Assembly (NCBI GenBank): GCA_020442225.1
Contig: JAGRKR010000155.1
Coordinates: 260-6,053, forward strand
DNA: 5,794 nt
DNA from: Hyphomicrobiaceae bacterium
Lineage (GTDB): Bacteria; Pseudomonadota; Alphaproteobacteria; Rhizobiales; Hyphomicrobiaceae
Direction of reading: 5' to 3'
The position numbers were made by a program, and so were the translations under genes. Positions 1 through 5,794 of the stretch are shown in pieces. Positions within the stretch are counted from its first letter, which is position 1. Each line of letters begins with the position of its first letter. The notes under the pieces were generated by a model. The model had not been told where the DNA came from. It searched no databases and saw only the letters and a program-made list of their open reading frames with translations.

Positions 1-1463
1 TTCTCCAGCACGATGCGGATGACGCCGAGGGCGGCGCGGCGGAGCTGATAAGGGTCGCCGGAGCCGGTCGGCTTCTCGCCGATGGCCCAGAAGCCCACGA
101 GCGTGTCGAGCTTGTCGGCGAGCGCCACGGCAATGGAGACGGGCTCCCTCGGCACGCTGTCGCCGGCGCCCCTGGGCTTGTAGTGCTCCTCGATCGCCTG
201 GGCGATCTTCGGGTCGATGTTCTCGGCCTCGGCGTAGTAGCGGCCCATGAGCCCCTGCAACTCCGGGAACTCGCCGACCATGCCGGATACGAGATCGGCC
301 TTCGCGAGCTGTGCGGCGCGGCCGGCCAGATCCGGCTCTGCGTCGACGGCGCCGGCGATCTGGCGGGCAAGCTCGGTGATGCGCTCCATGCGGTCCCACT
401 GGGTGCCGAGCTTCTCGTGGAAGGTGATGGACTTCAACTCGAAGTGCATCGGCTCGAGCTTGCGGGCGAGATCCTGCTCCCAGAAGAACTTGGCGTCCGA
501 GAGCCGGGCGCGGATGACCTTCTCGTTGCCCGCGACGATCGCCTTGCCGCCGTCCTCCGGCGCGAGATTGGACACGAGCAGGAAGCGGTTGGCGAGCTTG
601 CCGGACTTCGGCACTTTGAGCGAGAAGCACTTCTGGTGCGTGCGCATGGCCGTGGTCAGCACCTCGGCCGGCACGCTCAGGAACTCCTGGTCGAAATGGC
701 CCATGAGCACGGTCGGCCACTCGGTGAGGCCTGCGTTCTCGTAGAGCAGGCCAGGGTCCTCGACGAGGGCGAGCTTGTGCTTGCGGGCGAGGGCGTGCGC
801 CTGCTCCGCGATGATGTGCGCGCGCTCGGCCGGGTCGAGCAGAACCTTGCGCGTCTTGAGCTTGCGGCGGTAGTCCGCGAAACCCTTGGCCGTGATCGTG
901 CCCTTGGACAGGAAGCGGTGGCCGCGCGTGGTGTCGCCGCTGGAGATACCGTCGATGGCGAAAGGCACCACCTTGCCGTCGAGCAGGCAGAGGATGGAAT
1001 GCAGCGGCCGCACCCAGGTGAGCGCGCCGGCGCCCCACCGCATCGATTTGGGCCAGGGAAAGCGGCGCACGACGTCGGGCACGACCTCGGCCAGGATGGC
1101 GGCGGCCGGCCGGCCGGGGCGCTCGATGCGCGCCACGTAGTAGTCGCCCTTCTTGGGGTCCGAGACCACCACGGCCTCTCCGATGGAGGCCAGGCCCGAG
1201 GCCTTGAGGAATCCGGCGACGGCGGCTTCCGGTGCGCCGACGCGTGGCCCCTTGCGCTCGTCGGAGACGGCGGGAGAGGCGGGCGGCACGTCCTTCACGA
1301 CCAGCGTCAGGCGCCGCGGCGTGGCGTAGCTCTCGGCCGCGCCGGTCGCGAGGCCGGCTGTCTCCAGCCCCTTGAGAACGAGGCGCTGCAGGTCCTCGGC
1401 GGCGCGCGCCTGCATGCGTGCCGGGATTTCCTCGGAGAAGAGCTCGAGCAGGAGTTCAGGCAT
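1..1463 (-). CDS. glyS: Glycyl-tRNA synthetase beta subunit, 3' part cut by window edge
   Basis: GlyS is the large subunit of the bacterial alpha2-beta2 glycyl-tRNA synthetase, a cytoplasmic enzyme that charges tRNA-Gly with glycine using ATP. The beta chain mainly binds tRNA. The minus strand is open from an ATG at 1463 to the left edge, giving 487 codons of a family usually near 700 residues. The C-terminal anticodon-binding part is therefore outside. Visible landmarks are the N-terminus [23 protein letters not shown] at about residues 139-144, WVRPLH at 150-155, RGHRFLS at about 180-186, MRTHQKCF at about 273-280, and the family block [15 protein letters not shown] shortly before the edge. 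The start at 1463 is chosen because it matches the family N-terminus. An in-frame ATG 21 codons upstream (1526) would add an arginine-rich unconserved leader. No clear Shine-Dalgarno sequence precedes 1463. The next gene upstream is ndk, not the usual glyQ. Identity is very secure. Confidence 0.97.
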   Translation of the reverse strand, partial: MPELLLELFSEEIPARMQARAAEDLQRLVLKGLETAGLATGAAESYATPRRLTLVVKDVPPASPAVSDERKGPRVGAPEAAVAGFLKASGLASIGEAVVVSDPKKGDYYVARIERPGRPAAAILAEVVPDVVRRFPWPKSMRWGAGALTWVRPLHSILCLLDGKVVPFAIDGISSGDTTRGHRFLSKGTITAKGFADYRRKLKTRKVLLDPAERAHIIAEQAHALARKHKLALVEDPGLLYENAGLTEWPTVLMGHFDQEFLSVPAEVLTTAMRTHQKCFSLKVPKSGKLANRFLLVSNLAPEDGGKAIVAGNEKVIRARLSDAKFFWEQDLARKLEPMHFELKSITFHEKLGTQWDRMERITELARQIAGAVDAEPDLAGRAAQLAKADLVSGMVGEFPELQGLMGRYYAEAENIDPKIAQAIEEHYKPRGAGDSVPREPVSIAVALADKLDTLVGFWAIGEKPTGSGDPYQLRRAALGVIRIVLE

Positions 1464-1490
1464 CGGGCCAAGCCAAGTCTGGAGGTGGGC

Positions 1491-1512
1491 GCCCTGGTCT
1501 CGCGACCGGGGC
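1491..1512 (-). other. Hairpin with GCGA tetraloop in the ndk-glyS gap
   Basis: Read on the minus strand, two 9-nt arms (1504-1512 and 1491-1499) pair around a four-base GCGA loop, which is a GNRA-type tetraloop. One C-A mismatch in the middle of the stem (1508 with 1495) leaves two 4-bp helices. It lies 27 nt upstream of the glyS ATG and downstream of ndk. No T-run follows, so it is not a standard intrinsic terminator. It may be an mRNA processing or translation-control element, or chance in GC-rich DNA. Confidence 0.4.
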
Positions 1513-1535
1513 CGGACCCCTCTCATACCCGGCAT

Positions 1536-1574
1536 TCACCCGGAAGCGAAGAGCCTAATCGCCGATCCGGGTGA
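1536..1574 (-). terminator. Weak terminator-like hairpin just after ndk
   Basis: Nine-base arms at 1536-1544 and 1566-1574 pair perfectly around a 21-nt loop, starting 11 nt past the ndk stop codon on the minus strand. Position fits a 3' end structure for ndk. The long loop and the missing T-tract argue against strong intrinsic termination, so readthrough into glyS is plausible. Confidence 0.3.
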
Positions 1575-1585
1575 CGCAGGTCGGC

Positions 1586-2008
1586 TCAGCCGACGATCTC
1601 GAAGCCGGCGAAGTTGAGGCCGATTTCCAGGGCGGCGTTCTCGGTGCTGTCGGAGCCATGCACGGAGTTGCGCTCGATGTTCTCGGCGAATTCCTTGCGG
1701 ATGGTGCCGGCGTCGGCCTTCGAGGGGTCGGTCGCACCCATGAGATCGCGATAGGCCTTGACGGCGTTCTCGCCCTCCAGGACCTGCACGACGATGGGCC
1801 CGGAGGTCATGAACGAGACGAGCTCGCCGTAGAAGGGCCGCGCCTTGTGGACCTCGTAGAACTTCTCGGCCTGCGCCTTGGACCAGCGCACGCGCTTCTG
1901 CGCGATGATCTTCAGGCCGGAGGCCTCGATCTTGGCGTTGATGGCGCCGGTCAGGTTGCGCTGTGTCGCGTCGGGCTTGATGATGGAGAAGGTGCGCTCG
2001 ATGGCCAT
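1586..2008 (-). CDS. ndk: Nucleoside diphosphate kinase
   Basis: Ndk transfers the gamma phosphate from ATP to (deoxy)nucleoside diphosphates through a phosphohistidine intermediate, balancing NTP and dNTP pools in the cytoplasm. The protein is 140 residues, the normal bacterial length. It starts [14 protein letters not shown] and carries the active-site block NSVHGSDS with catalytic His117. Other nucleotide-binding residues sit at the usual family positions: Lys11, Tyr51, Phe59, Arg87, Thr93, Arg104 and Asn114. The ATG at 2008 gives the conserved N-terminus. The same frame stays open far upstream (to about 2572), but that stretch has no Ndk similarity and runs antisense to the neighbouring gene. 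A weak purine-rich stretch (CGGAAAGA) precedes the start. The gene is divergent from the AhpD-like gene and lies upstream of glyS on the same strand. Nothing suggests it is broken. Confidence 0.98.
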   Translation of the reverse strand: MAIERTFSIIKPDATQRNLTGAINAKIEASGLKIIAQKRVRWSKAQAEKFYEVHKARPFYGELVSFMTSGPIVVQVLEGENAVKAYRDLMGATDPSKADAGTIRKEFAENIERNSVHGSDSTENAALEIGLNFAGFEIVG

Positions 2009-2048
2009 GGACGTGTCTTTCCGTAAGAGGTGGATGGGCTCGGGCCGG

Positions 2049-2077
2049 GTTATAGCCGCGCCGGATGCGACCAGCAA
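2049..2077 (-). promoter_or_regulatory. Candidate sigma-70 promoter for ndk
   Basis: On the minus strand, TTGCTG (plus 2072-2077) is followed after exactly 17 nt by TATAAC (plus 2049-2054), which matches five of six bases of the -10 consensus. The -35 box is weaker, but CTTG fits the alphaproteobacterial form. The implied start near 2042 gives a leader of about 34 nt before the ndk ATG. It lies in the 93-nt gap between the divergent genes, so it could also affect the plus-strand gene. No equally good plus-strand promoter was seen there. Confidence 0.5.
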
Positions 2078-2101
2078 GGAACGGTTCCAGGGGAGAGGTC
2101 C

Positions 2102-2494
2102 ATGAAAGCGATCGAGTACGACGAGGCGTCGGCGGAAGTGAAGGCGGTCTTCGACGACATCAAGGCGGCGCGCGGCGTGCCCGACGTCAACAACTTCTGG
2201 AAATACCTCGCCAATGAGCCGCGCATGCTGCGCCACACCTGGGAGAGCCTGAAGGAGGTGATGGGCAAGGGCGCGCTCGATCCGATGGTCAAGGAGCTGA
2301 TCTACGTCGCCGTCTCCATCACGAACAACTGCGAGTACTGCATGGCGAGCCATGGCGCCGCGGCCCGGGCCAAGGGCGCGAGCGAGGCCATGATGAACGA
2401 GCTCTTCGCGGTCGTGGCGCTGGCCAACATGACGAACCGGCTGGCCAATGCCTACCGCATCCCTGTCGATCCCCAGTTCCGGGAGCCACGCTGA
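2102..2494 (+). CDS. AhpD-like / carboxymuconolactone decarboxylase family protein
   Basis: The product is 130 residues, mostly predicted helical, and belongs to the alkylhydroperoxidase D-like superfamily (CMD fold). It has Glu65, Cys77, Cys80 and His84. The spacing E-x11-C-x2-C-x3-H is the same as the catalytic Glu118/Cys130/Cys133/His137 set of mycobacterial AhpD, inside the local sequence [13 protein letters not shown]. The residue next to the second Cys is Tyr rather than the His of AhpD. The CxxC pair suggests a thiol-disulfide or peroxidase-type activity rather than lactone decarboxylation, but the substrate is unknown. The ATG at 2102 follows a strong GGGGAGAGG ribosome-binding site. 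The reductase-family gene begins 70 nt downstream on the same strand, with only a 5-bp hairpin (2495-2508) between, so co-transcription is likely. The family call is firm and the function is open. Confidence 0.88.
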   Translation: MKAIEYDEASAEVKAVFDDIKAARGVPDVNNFWKYLANEPRMLRHTWESLKEVMGKGALDPMVKELIYVAVSITNNCEYCMASHGAAARAKGASEAMMNELFAVVALANMTNRLANAYRIPVDPQFREPR

Positions 2495-2564
2495 CGGAGT
2501 AAGCTCCGGTCGATCGCGGCCACCGTGGCGCACGAGACGGCAGAAAACGACAGGGAAGAGACGT

Positions 2565-3620
2565 ATGGGCAAGAAGCGAATTGCAATCGTCGGAGCGGGC
2601 GCCGTCGGCGCACACGTGGGCGGCTACCTCACCCGCAACGGCAAAGACGTGACACTGATCGATCCGTGGCCGGAGCACGTCGAGGTCATGCGCACGCGCG
2701 GCCTGACCCTCACCGGCCTGACGCCGCCGGAGTGCTTCACCGTCAACTGCCGGGCCATCCACGTAACCGAGCTGCAGGCGGCGACCCGTAAGGGTCTGTT
2801 CGACATCGCGTTCGTCTCGACCAAGTCCTACGACACGATCTGGGCCACGGCCATGATCAAGGAGTACCTGGCCCCCAACGCCTTCGTCGTCTCGCTGCAG
2901 AACGCCATCAACGAGGAGCGTATCGCCGGCGTCGTCGGCTGGGGCAAGACGGTCGGCTGCATCGCCAGCACCATTTCGGTCGAGCTGCGCGAGGCGGGCC
3001 ACGTCTATCGCAACGTGCAGCTCGGCGGCGCGCGCCACACGGTGTTCCGCGTGGGTGAGGTGCACGGGCGCAAGACGCCGCGCGTGGAAGAGGTCGCGGC
3101 GATGCTCGCCTGCGTCGACAGCGTCAAGGTTACCGACAACCTGTGGGGCGAGCGCTGGACCAAGCTCGGCGTCAACTGCATGCGCAATCCCGTCTCGGCA
3201 GCGACGGGGCGCGGCGGCAACGCCAACGATCGCGATCCCGTGACGCGCCGGCTCGCCATCCGTCTCGCGGGCGAGGCGGTCCGCATCGGCAAGGCGCACG
3301 GCTACCAGCTCGAGAAGATGTACGGCATGGAGCCCGAACTGCTCATGGCGGCGGAAGGTGGCGACAAGAGCGCCATGGAGACCTGCGAGTCCATCATGCT
3401 CGAGGCGACCAAGTTCCGTAACGACGAGCAGCGTCCATCGATGGGCCAGGACATCCTTAAGGGCCGGCGCACCGAGATCGACTATCTCAACGGCATGGTC
3501 GTTGCGAAAGCTGCCGAACTCGGACTCAAGGTGCCCGCGAACGAGGGCATCGCTGCGGTGGTTCGTCGTGTCGAGCGGGGCGAGGTTGCGCCGAGTCCAG
3601 AGCTCGTTTCAGGCATCTGA
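2565..3620 (+). CDS. Ketopantoate reductase (ApbA/PanE) family protein
   Basis: The product is a 351-residue NADPH-dependent 2-dehydropantoate 2-reductase family member, presumably cytoplasmic. The N-terminal Rossmann domain starts with [17 protein letters not shown] (dinucleotide loop GAGAVG at residues 10-15). Catalytic-type residues line up with E. coli PanE: Asn113 in SLQNAINEE, Lys200 and Asn204 in [15 protein letters not shown], Ser292 and Glu304 in [20 protein letters not shown]. The Lys-Asn spacing (4) and Ser-Glu spacing (12) are the same as in PanE. It is longer than typical PanE (about 300 residues), with extra sequence around residues 210-230 ([11 protein letters not shown]) and 250-285. 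This could be true panE for pantothenate synthesis, but many such proteins reduce other 2-keto acids, and no pantothenate gene is nearby. The ATG at 2565 is preceded by AGGGAAGAG and gives the Rossmann start. The longer in-frame option from 2448 overlaps the upstream gene. Confidence 0.9.
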   Translation: MGKKRIAIVGAGAVGAHVGGYLTRNGKDVTLIDPWPEHVEVMRTRGLTLTGLTPPECFTVNCRAIHVTELQAATRKGLFDIAFVSTKSYDTIWATAMIKEYLAPNAFVVSLQNAINEERIAGVVGWGKTVGCIASTISVELREAGHVYRNVQLGGARHTVFRVGEVHGRKTPRVEEVAAMLACVDSVKVTDNLWGERWTKLGVNCMRNPVSAATGRGGNANDRDPVTRRLAIRLAGEAVRIGKAHGYQLEKMYGMEPELLMAAEGGDKSAMETCESIMLEATKFRNDEQRPSMGQDILKGRRTEIDYLNGMVVAKAAELGLKVPANEGIAAVVRRVERGEVAPSPELVSGI

Positions 3621-3638
3621 GAGGCCGCGTGAACGGCA

Positions 3639-3677
3639 GCGTCTCGGCACGAATGGCACACCGCGTTGTCGAGACGC
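3639..3677 (+). terminator. Hairpin downstream of the reductase-family gene
   Basis: Arms GCGTCTCGGCA (3639-3649) and TGTCGAGACGC (3667-3677) pair over 11 positions, eight outer Watson-Crick pairs plus an inner extension containing one G-U. The loop is 17 nt, and the structure begins 19 nt after the stop codon at 3620. The position fits a 3' end for the AhpD-like/reductase transcript. No T-tract follows, so it is at best a weak or Rho-assisted terminator. Confidence 0.35.
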
Positions 3678-3680
3678 CAC

Positions 3681-3711
3681 TTGACAGCGCGGGGGTGCGA
3701 GCCCATACGAT
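3681..3711 (+). promoter_or_regulatory. Candidate promoter TTGACA ... TACGAT
   Basis: A perfect -35 hexamer TTGACA (3681-3686) is followed after 19 nt by TACGAT (3706-3711), four of six matches to the -10 consensus. The spacer is longer than the ideal 17. A start near 3718 would be about 550 nt from the next recognisable gene (csp), so it would make either a very long leader or a separate small RNA. Its -10 region lies inside the inverted repeat at 3698-3729. Confidence 0.35.
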
Positions 3712-3729
3712 AAGCGGTATGGTTGCTCG
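3698..3729. repeat. Inverted repeat CCATAC-N8-GTATGG with flanking CGAGC/GCTCG
   Basis: CCATAC (3703-3708) and GTATGG (3717-3722) are perfect inverted arms around an 8-nt spacer. The outer arms CGAGC (3698-3702) and GCTCG (3725-3729) continue the pairing past a two-base TT bulge, giving 11 bp in total. As DNA it resembles a dimeric repressor operator placed over the -10 box of the candidate promoter. As RNA it would be a stable stem-loop. No T-run follows it. Confidence 0.5.
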
Positions 3730-3789
3730 TGCCTGCGCGCCAAGATGACCCTGTGGTTCACGTTTCCTGGGGATCGGATTTGCAGGTGA

Positions 3790-3816
3790 GCGAGCACGTG
3801 CATGGCCATTGCTCGC
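3790..3816. repeat. Inverted repeat GCGAGCA / TGCTCGC
   Basis: Perfect 7-nt arms at 3790-3796 and 3810-3816 flank a 13-nt spacer that itself contains the palindrome ATGGCCAT (3802-3809). The arm core CGAGCA/TGCTCG also occurs in the right arm of the inverted repeat ending at 3729, so the motif recurs three times within about 95 nt. Function is unknown. Confidence 0.35.
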
Positions 3817-4149
3817 GCTGGCGCAAGGCGAAACTGGCCAAAGGATGCTTGCAGATCTCGTGGGGAGCCAATCTCGCGACGCCTGCGCAGCGCCCGGACT
3901 GAAAGGCTTCTAGACCTCGTGGCGACGTTCTTGTTTGTTGCTCTCGGCGCCGCCGAGTACGGGCCTTGCACATGTGCTGCCAAGCAATCGGCACGCCATG
4001 GAACGGCGTATGTCCAAGCGCCTTCGTTTATCCCAGATCATTCATCGAGCATCGCAGTCTCGAGACGCGCGCAGAGCGATACCGCCGCGCGCATGGGCGT
4101 CCGCACGGCGGGCCCGACGGTTTACCAGTTTCCAGAGGAGAATTCAGCC

Positions 4150-4228
4150 CGTTCGCTCGCGTAGCGACGAGGCCATCAGGCAGCCTGGCACACAGGCTCG
4201 ATCAGAGGGCGTAATGCGGGCCCTCCTG
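4150..4228 (+). promoter_or_regulatory. Hairpin-rich leader upstream of the cold-shock gene
   Basis: Three consecutive stem-loops can form in the presumed 5' leader. They are TCGCT/AGCGA (4153-4157 with 4163-4167, extendable past one bulged base to 4150 and 4169), AGCCTG/CAGGCT (4182-4187 with 4193-4198, 5-nt loop), and CAGAGGGC with GCCCTCCTG (4203-4210 with 4220-4228, one bulged base). They stop about 25 nt before the ribosome-binding site. Long structured leaders that control translation with temperature are known for cspA-type genes. That role here is inference, and no clear promoter just upstream was identified. Confidence 0.35.
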
Positions 4229-4252
4229 GTCATCCATACCCACCCCCCGCAT

Positions 4253-4257
4253 AGGAG
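4253..4257 (+). promoter_or_regulatory. Ribosome-binding site fixing the csp start
   Basis: AGGAG at 4253-4257 lies 10 nt before the ATG at 4268. It selects this start over in-frame upstream ATGs, such as 4214, that would add an unconserved Arg/His-rich extension. Confidence 0.75.
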
Positions 4258-4267
4258 ACGACTGACT

Positions 4268-4474
4268 ATGGCTACCGGAACGGTCAAGTGGTTCAACGCC
4301 CAGAAGGGCTATGGCTTCATCCAGCCCGACGAGGGCGGCAAGGATGTGTTCGTTCACATCAGCGCTGTCGAGCGCTCCGGCATGTCCAATCCTCGTGACG
4401 GCCAGAAAGTGACGTACGACCTCGAGAAGGATCGTCAGGGCCGCCTGTCGGCGACGAACCTCAAGGCGATCTAA
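4268..4474 (+). CDS. CspA-family cold-shock protein
   Basis: The product is a 68-residue single cold-shock domain, a five-stranded OB fold that binds single-stranded RNA and DNA and acts as an RNA chaperone in the cytoplasm. The start MATGTVKWFN is canonical. RNP1 is KGYGFI (residues 13-18) and RNP2 is VFVHIS (27-32), both with the aromatic residues that stack on nucleobases (Trp8, Phe9, Tyr15, Phe17, Phe28, His30). Length is standard for the family. Alphaproteobacteria usually carry several paralogues, so a specific name (cspA, cspE and so on) cannot be given, and cold induction cannot be inferred from the protein alone. The gene stands alone between a long structured leader and a strong 3' stem-loop, suggesting a monocistronic transcript. 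Confidence 0.97.
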   Translation: MATGTVKWFNAQKGYGFIQPDEGGKDVFVHISAVERSGMSNPRDGQKVTYDLEKDRQGRLSATNLKAI

Positions 4475-4488
4475 CGCCAGAAGACGAC

Positions 4489-4531
4489 GAAGGTGCGCCC
4501 ATCGCTGCCGATGCGGGGTGGGCGCACCTTC
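4489..4531 (+). terminator. 13-bp perfect stem-loop after csp
   Basis: GAAGGTGCGCCCA (4489-4501) and TGGGCGCACCTTC (4519-4531) pair without mismatch around a 17-nt loop, starting 14 nt after the csp stop. A second copy of the outer arm, CTTCGTC (4533-4539), can pair alternatively with GACGAAG (4486-4492). Only a short pyrimidine stretch (CCTTTCCC, about 4543-4550) follows, so the T-tract is poor. It is the best candidate for the csp transcript end or a 3' stabiliser, and separates csp from soxB. Confidence 0.65.
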
Positions 4532-4607
4532 ACTTCGTCACGCCTTTCCCGGTCGTGGCGCCCACTCCGTCTGCTCGTCGGGATCGCGATCTGCCTCGAC
4601 AGATGCG

Positions 4608-4625
4608 CGTCGACAATTGACGACG
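4608..4625. promoter_or_regulatory. 18-nt near-palindrome overlapping the soxB -35 box, operator candidate
   Basis: CGTCGACAATTGACGACG is self-complementary at all positions except one central-flank pair (A4613 with A4620). It covers the TTGACG hexamer of the soxB promoter candidate, where a bound dimeric regulator would block or alter RNA polymerase access. The regulator is not in the window, and its family is not determined. Confidence 0.5.
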
Positions 4626-4645
4626 TGGCGATTCCGCGGAACGAT
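4617..4645 (+). promoter_or_regulatory. Candidate sigma-70 promoter for soxB
   Basis: TTGACG (4617-4622, five of six consensus matches) is followed after 17 nt by AACGAT (4640-4645), a weak -10; GATAAC at 4643-4648 is an alternative with 20-nt spacing. A start near 4652 would leave a leader of about 40 nt before the soxB ATG. Confidence 0.45.
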
Positions 4646-4692
4646 AACGCGCTACCCGCGCCGTTCCCAACCCTGCTTCCGGATCGCTGCAG

Positions 4693-5794
4693 ATGCCGCG
4701 CTTTTCCCTCGCCGCCCTCGCGCGCCATGCCCGTACCGGGCATCAGGACTGGACTCCCCATTGGCGCAAGGCCGAGCTGAAATCGTCCTATGACGTGATC
4801 GTCGTCGGCGGTGGCGGCCATGGGCTGGCGACGGCCTATTATCTCGCCAAGGAGCATGGCATCACCAACGTCGCTGTGCTCGAGAAGGGCTGGATCGGCG
4901 GAGGCAACGCGGGGCGTAACACGACGATCGTTCGCTCCAACTACCTTTGGGATGAGAGCGCCTTCCTGTACGAGAAGTCGTTGCAGCTCTTCGAGCGCCT
5001 GTCCCAGGACCTCAATTTCAACGTCATGCTGTCGCAGCGCGGCGTGCTCAACCTGGCGCACAACCTCGGTGATGTCCGCGAGGCGCGTCGACGCGTCTAC
5101 GCCAACCGGTTGAACGGCGTCGATGCGGAGTGGCTGACCACGTCCGAGGTCAAGGCCTTCTGCCCCATCGTCAACGACAGTGCGTCGCTGCGCTATCCGA
5201 TCATGGGCGCCACGCTGCAGAGGCGCGGTGGCGTCGCCCGTCACGATGCCGTGGCCTGGGGACTGGCGCGCGCCGCCGACCAGCGCGGTGTCGATATCGT
5301 CGAGGGCTGCGAGGTCACGGGGTTCCACATCGAGGGCGGCAAGGTCGTCGGCCTTGAGACCTCACGCGGGCCGGTCAGGGCGGGCAAGGTCGCCATCGTC
5401 GTCGCCGGACACTCGAGCGTGCTGGCCGGCATGGCCGGCTTCCGCCTGCCGATCGAGAGCCATCCGCTGCAAGCGCTCGTGTCGGAGCCGATCAAGCCGA
5501 TCCTGCCGTGCGTCGTGATGTCGAACGCGGTGCACGTCTACGTGAGCCAGTCGGACAAGGGCGAGCTGGTGATCGGCGCCGGCATCGACTCCTACACCTC
5601 CTATGCGCAGCGCGGCAGCTTCCACGTGATCGAGGGGCAGATGGGGGCGCTGGTCGAGCTGTTCCCGATCTTCTCACGCCTCAGGATGATGCGGACCTGG
5701 GGCGGCATCGTCGACACCTGTCCCGATGCCTCACCGATCATCGGCCGGACGCCGGTCGAGAACCTCTACATCAATTGCGGCTGGGGCACGGGCG
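4693..5794 (+). CDS. soxB: Sarcosine oxidase beta subunit, 3' end cut by window edge
   Basis: SoxB is the beta subunit of heterotetrameric sarcosine oxidase, a cytoplasmic flavoenzyme that demethylates sarcosine to glycine, with the methyl group passing to tetrahydrofolate or released as formaldehyde and O2 reduced to H2O2. The window holds 367 codons of a family usually near 415. The N-terminus [13 protein letters not shown] is typical. The FAD-binding DAO-type fold begins at [20 protein letters not shown] (about residues 33-52). [20 protein letters not shown] follows at 62-81. His184 in [12 protein letters not shown] sits where the family carries its covalent FMN histidine. The FAD-domain end motifs [15 protein letters not shown] (337-351) and NCGWGTG (361-367) are present. 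The ATG at 4693 has only a weak GGA at 4681-4683 but gives the conserved start. The downstream partners soxD, soxA and soxG are expected just outside. No glyA lies upstream in the window. Confidence 0.95.
   Translation, partial: MPRFSLAALARHARTGHQDWTPHWRKAELKSSYDVIVVGGGGHGLATAYYLAKEHGITNVAVLEKGWIGGGNAGRNTTIVRSNYLWDESAFLYEKSLQLFERLSQDLNFNVMLSQRGVLNLAHNLGDVREARRRVYANRLNGVDAEWLTTSEVKAFCPIVNDSASLRYPIMGATLQRRGGVARHDAVAWGLARAADQRGVDIVEGCEVTGFHIEGGKVVGLETSRGPVRAGKVAIVVAGHSSVLAGMAGFRLPIESHPLQALVSEPIKPILPCVVMSNAVHVYVSQSDKGELVIGAGIDSYTSYAQRGSFHVIEGQMGALVELFPIFSRLRMMRTWGGIVDTCPDASPIIGRTPVENLYINCGWGTG

Larger units (their letters stand above)
3621..4267. other. 647-nt stretch without a convincing gene
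   Basis: Open frames exist here on both strands (for example about 120 residues at 3802-4164 plus and at 3609-3983 minus). They overlap one another, are rich in Arg and Ser, have no good ribosome-binding sites, and resemble no family I recognise. The stretch is AT-richer in patches (around 3925-3942 and 4020-4045) than the coding DNA either side. It holds several inverted repeats, a TTGACA promoter candidate near its left end, and the leader of the cold-shock gene at its right end. No tRNA T-loop signature was found. It may hold a small RNA, a long 5' leader, or remnants of a lost gene. Confidence 0.6.

Noticed and set aside
183..1574. 463-codon open frame on the plus strand
   Set aside because: It lies antisense to glyS, which has clear family motifs in its own frame. 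The translation is Gly/Arg/Leu/Glu-rich and resembles nothing, as expected for a GC-rich shadow frame.
2009..2572. Upstream in-frame extension of ndk to a 328-residue protein
   Set aside because: The extra residues lack Ndk similarity and run antisense to the AhpD-like gene. The family N-terminus and length match the start at 2008.
2319..3299. 326-codon minus-strand frame across the reductase-family gene
   Set aside because: It is a shadow of the plus-strand gene, which has intact Rossmann and catalytic motifs.
3943..3957. CTCGGC-GCC-GCCGAG hairpin as a terminator
   Set aside because: There is no T-run after it on the plus strand, and the T-rich side becomes A-rich on the minus strand, so it lacks terminator form in either direction.
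3609..3994. Two overlapping minus-strand frames (124 and 78 codons)
   Set aside because: No ribosome-binding site, no recognisable domain, mutual overlap in different frames, and Arg-rich content typical of chance frames.
3935..4267. In-frame N-terminal extension that would make a 179-residue cold-shock fusion
   Set aside because: The extension is Arg/Ser-rich and low in information, while a good AGGAG site and the canonical MATGTVKWF start at 4268 explain the normal 68-residue protein.
4471..5328. 285-codon minus-strand frame over the start of soxB
   Set aside because: It is antisense to a strongly recognised soxB reading frame and has no family resemblance.

Overview
This is a GC-rich bacterial window, probably from an alphaproteobacterium. 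The clues are the GlyS N-terminus beginning [17 protein letters not shown], the style of the Ndk and SoxB proteins, dense coding, and GC-driven open frames on opposite strands. Genus cannot be read from the sequence alone. No mobile element, CRISPR array, tRNA or rRNA was found.

Layout from left to right. (1) Minus strand: the first 487 codons of glyS (glycyl-tRNA synthetase beta subunit, cut by the left edge), preceded by ndk (nucleoside diphosphate kinase, complete). A 122-nt gap with two hairpins separates them, and ndk has a candidate promoter in the divergent gap at 2009-2101. (2) Plus strand: a small AhpD-like / carboxymuconolactone decarboxylase family protein (2102-2494), then 70 nt later a 351-residue ketopantoate reductase (ApbA/PanE) family protein (2565-3620). 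They are probably co-transcribed. (3) A 647-nt stretch (3621-4267) with no convincing gene but several inverted repeats, one TTGACA-type promoter candidate and a hairpin-rich leader before the next gene. (4) A CspA-family cold-shock protein (4268-4474), followed by a perfect 13-bp stem-loop. (5) soxB, the flavin-carrying beta subunit of heterotetrameric sarcosine oxidase (4693 to the right edge, cut). It is preceded by a promoter candidate whose -35 box lies inside an 18-nt near-palindrome.

The genes do not form one pathway. glyS and ndk are housekeeping genes. The AhpD-like/reductase pair looks like a small redox or catabolic unit of unknown substrate. The csp gene is a monocistronic RNA chaperone gene with a long leader. 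soxB probably opens a soxBDAG operon for sarcosine (glycine betaine/creatinine-derived) breakdown that continues outside the window. No clearly new system is visible. The items most worth a second look are the regulatory structures at 3681-3729 and 4608-4645, the gene-free 3621-4267 stretch, and the absence of glyQ directly upstream of glyS.
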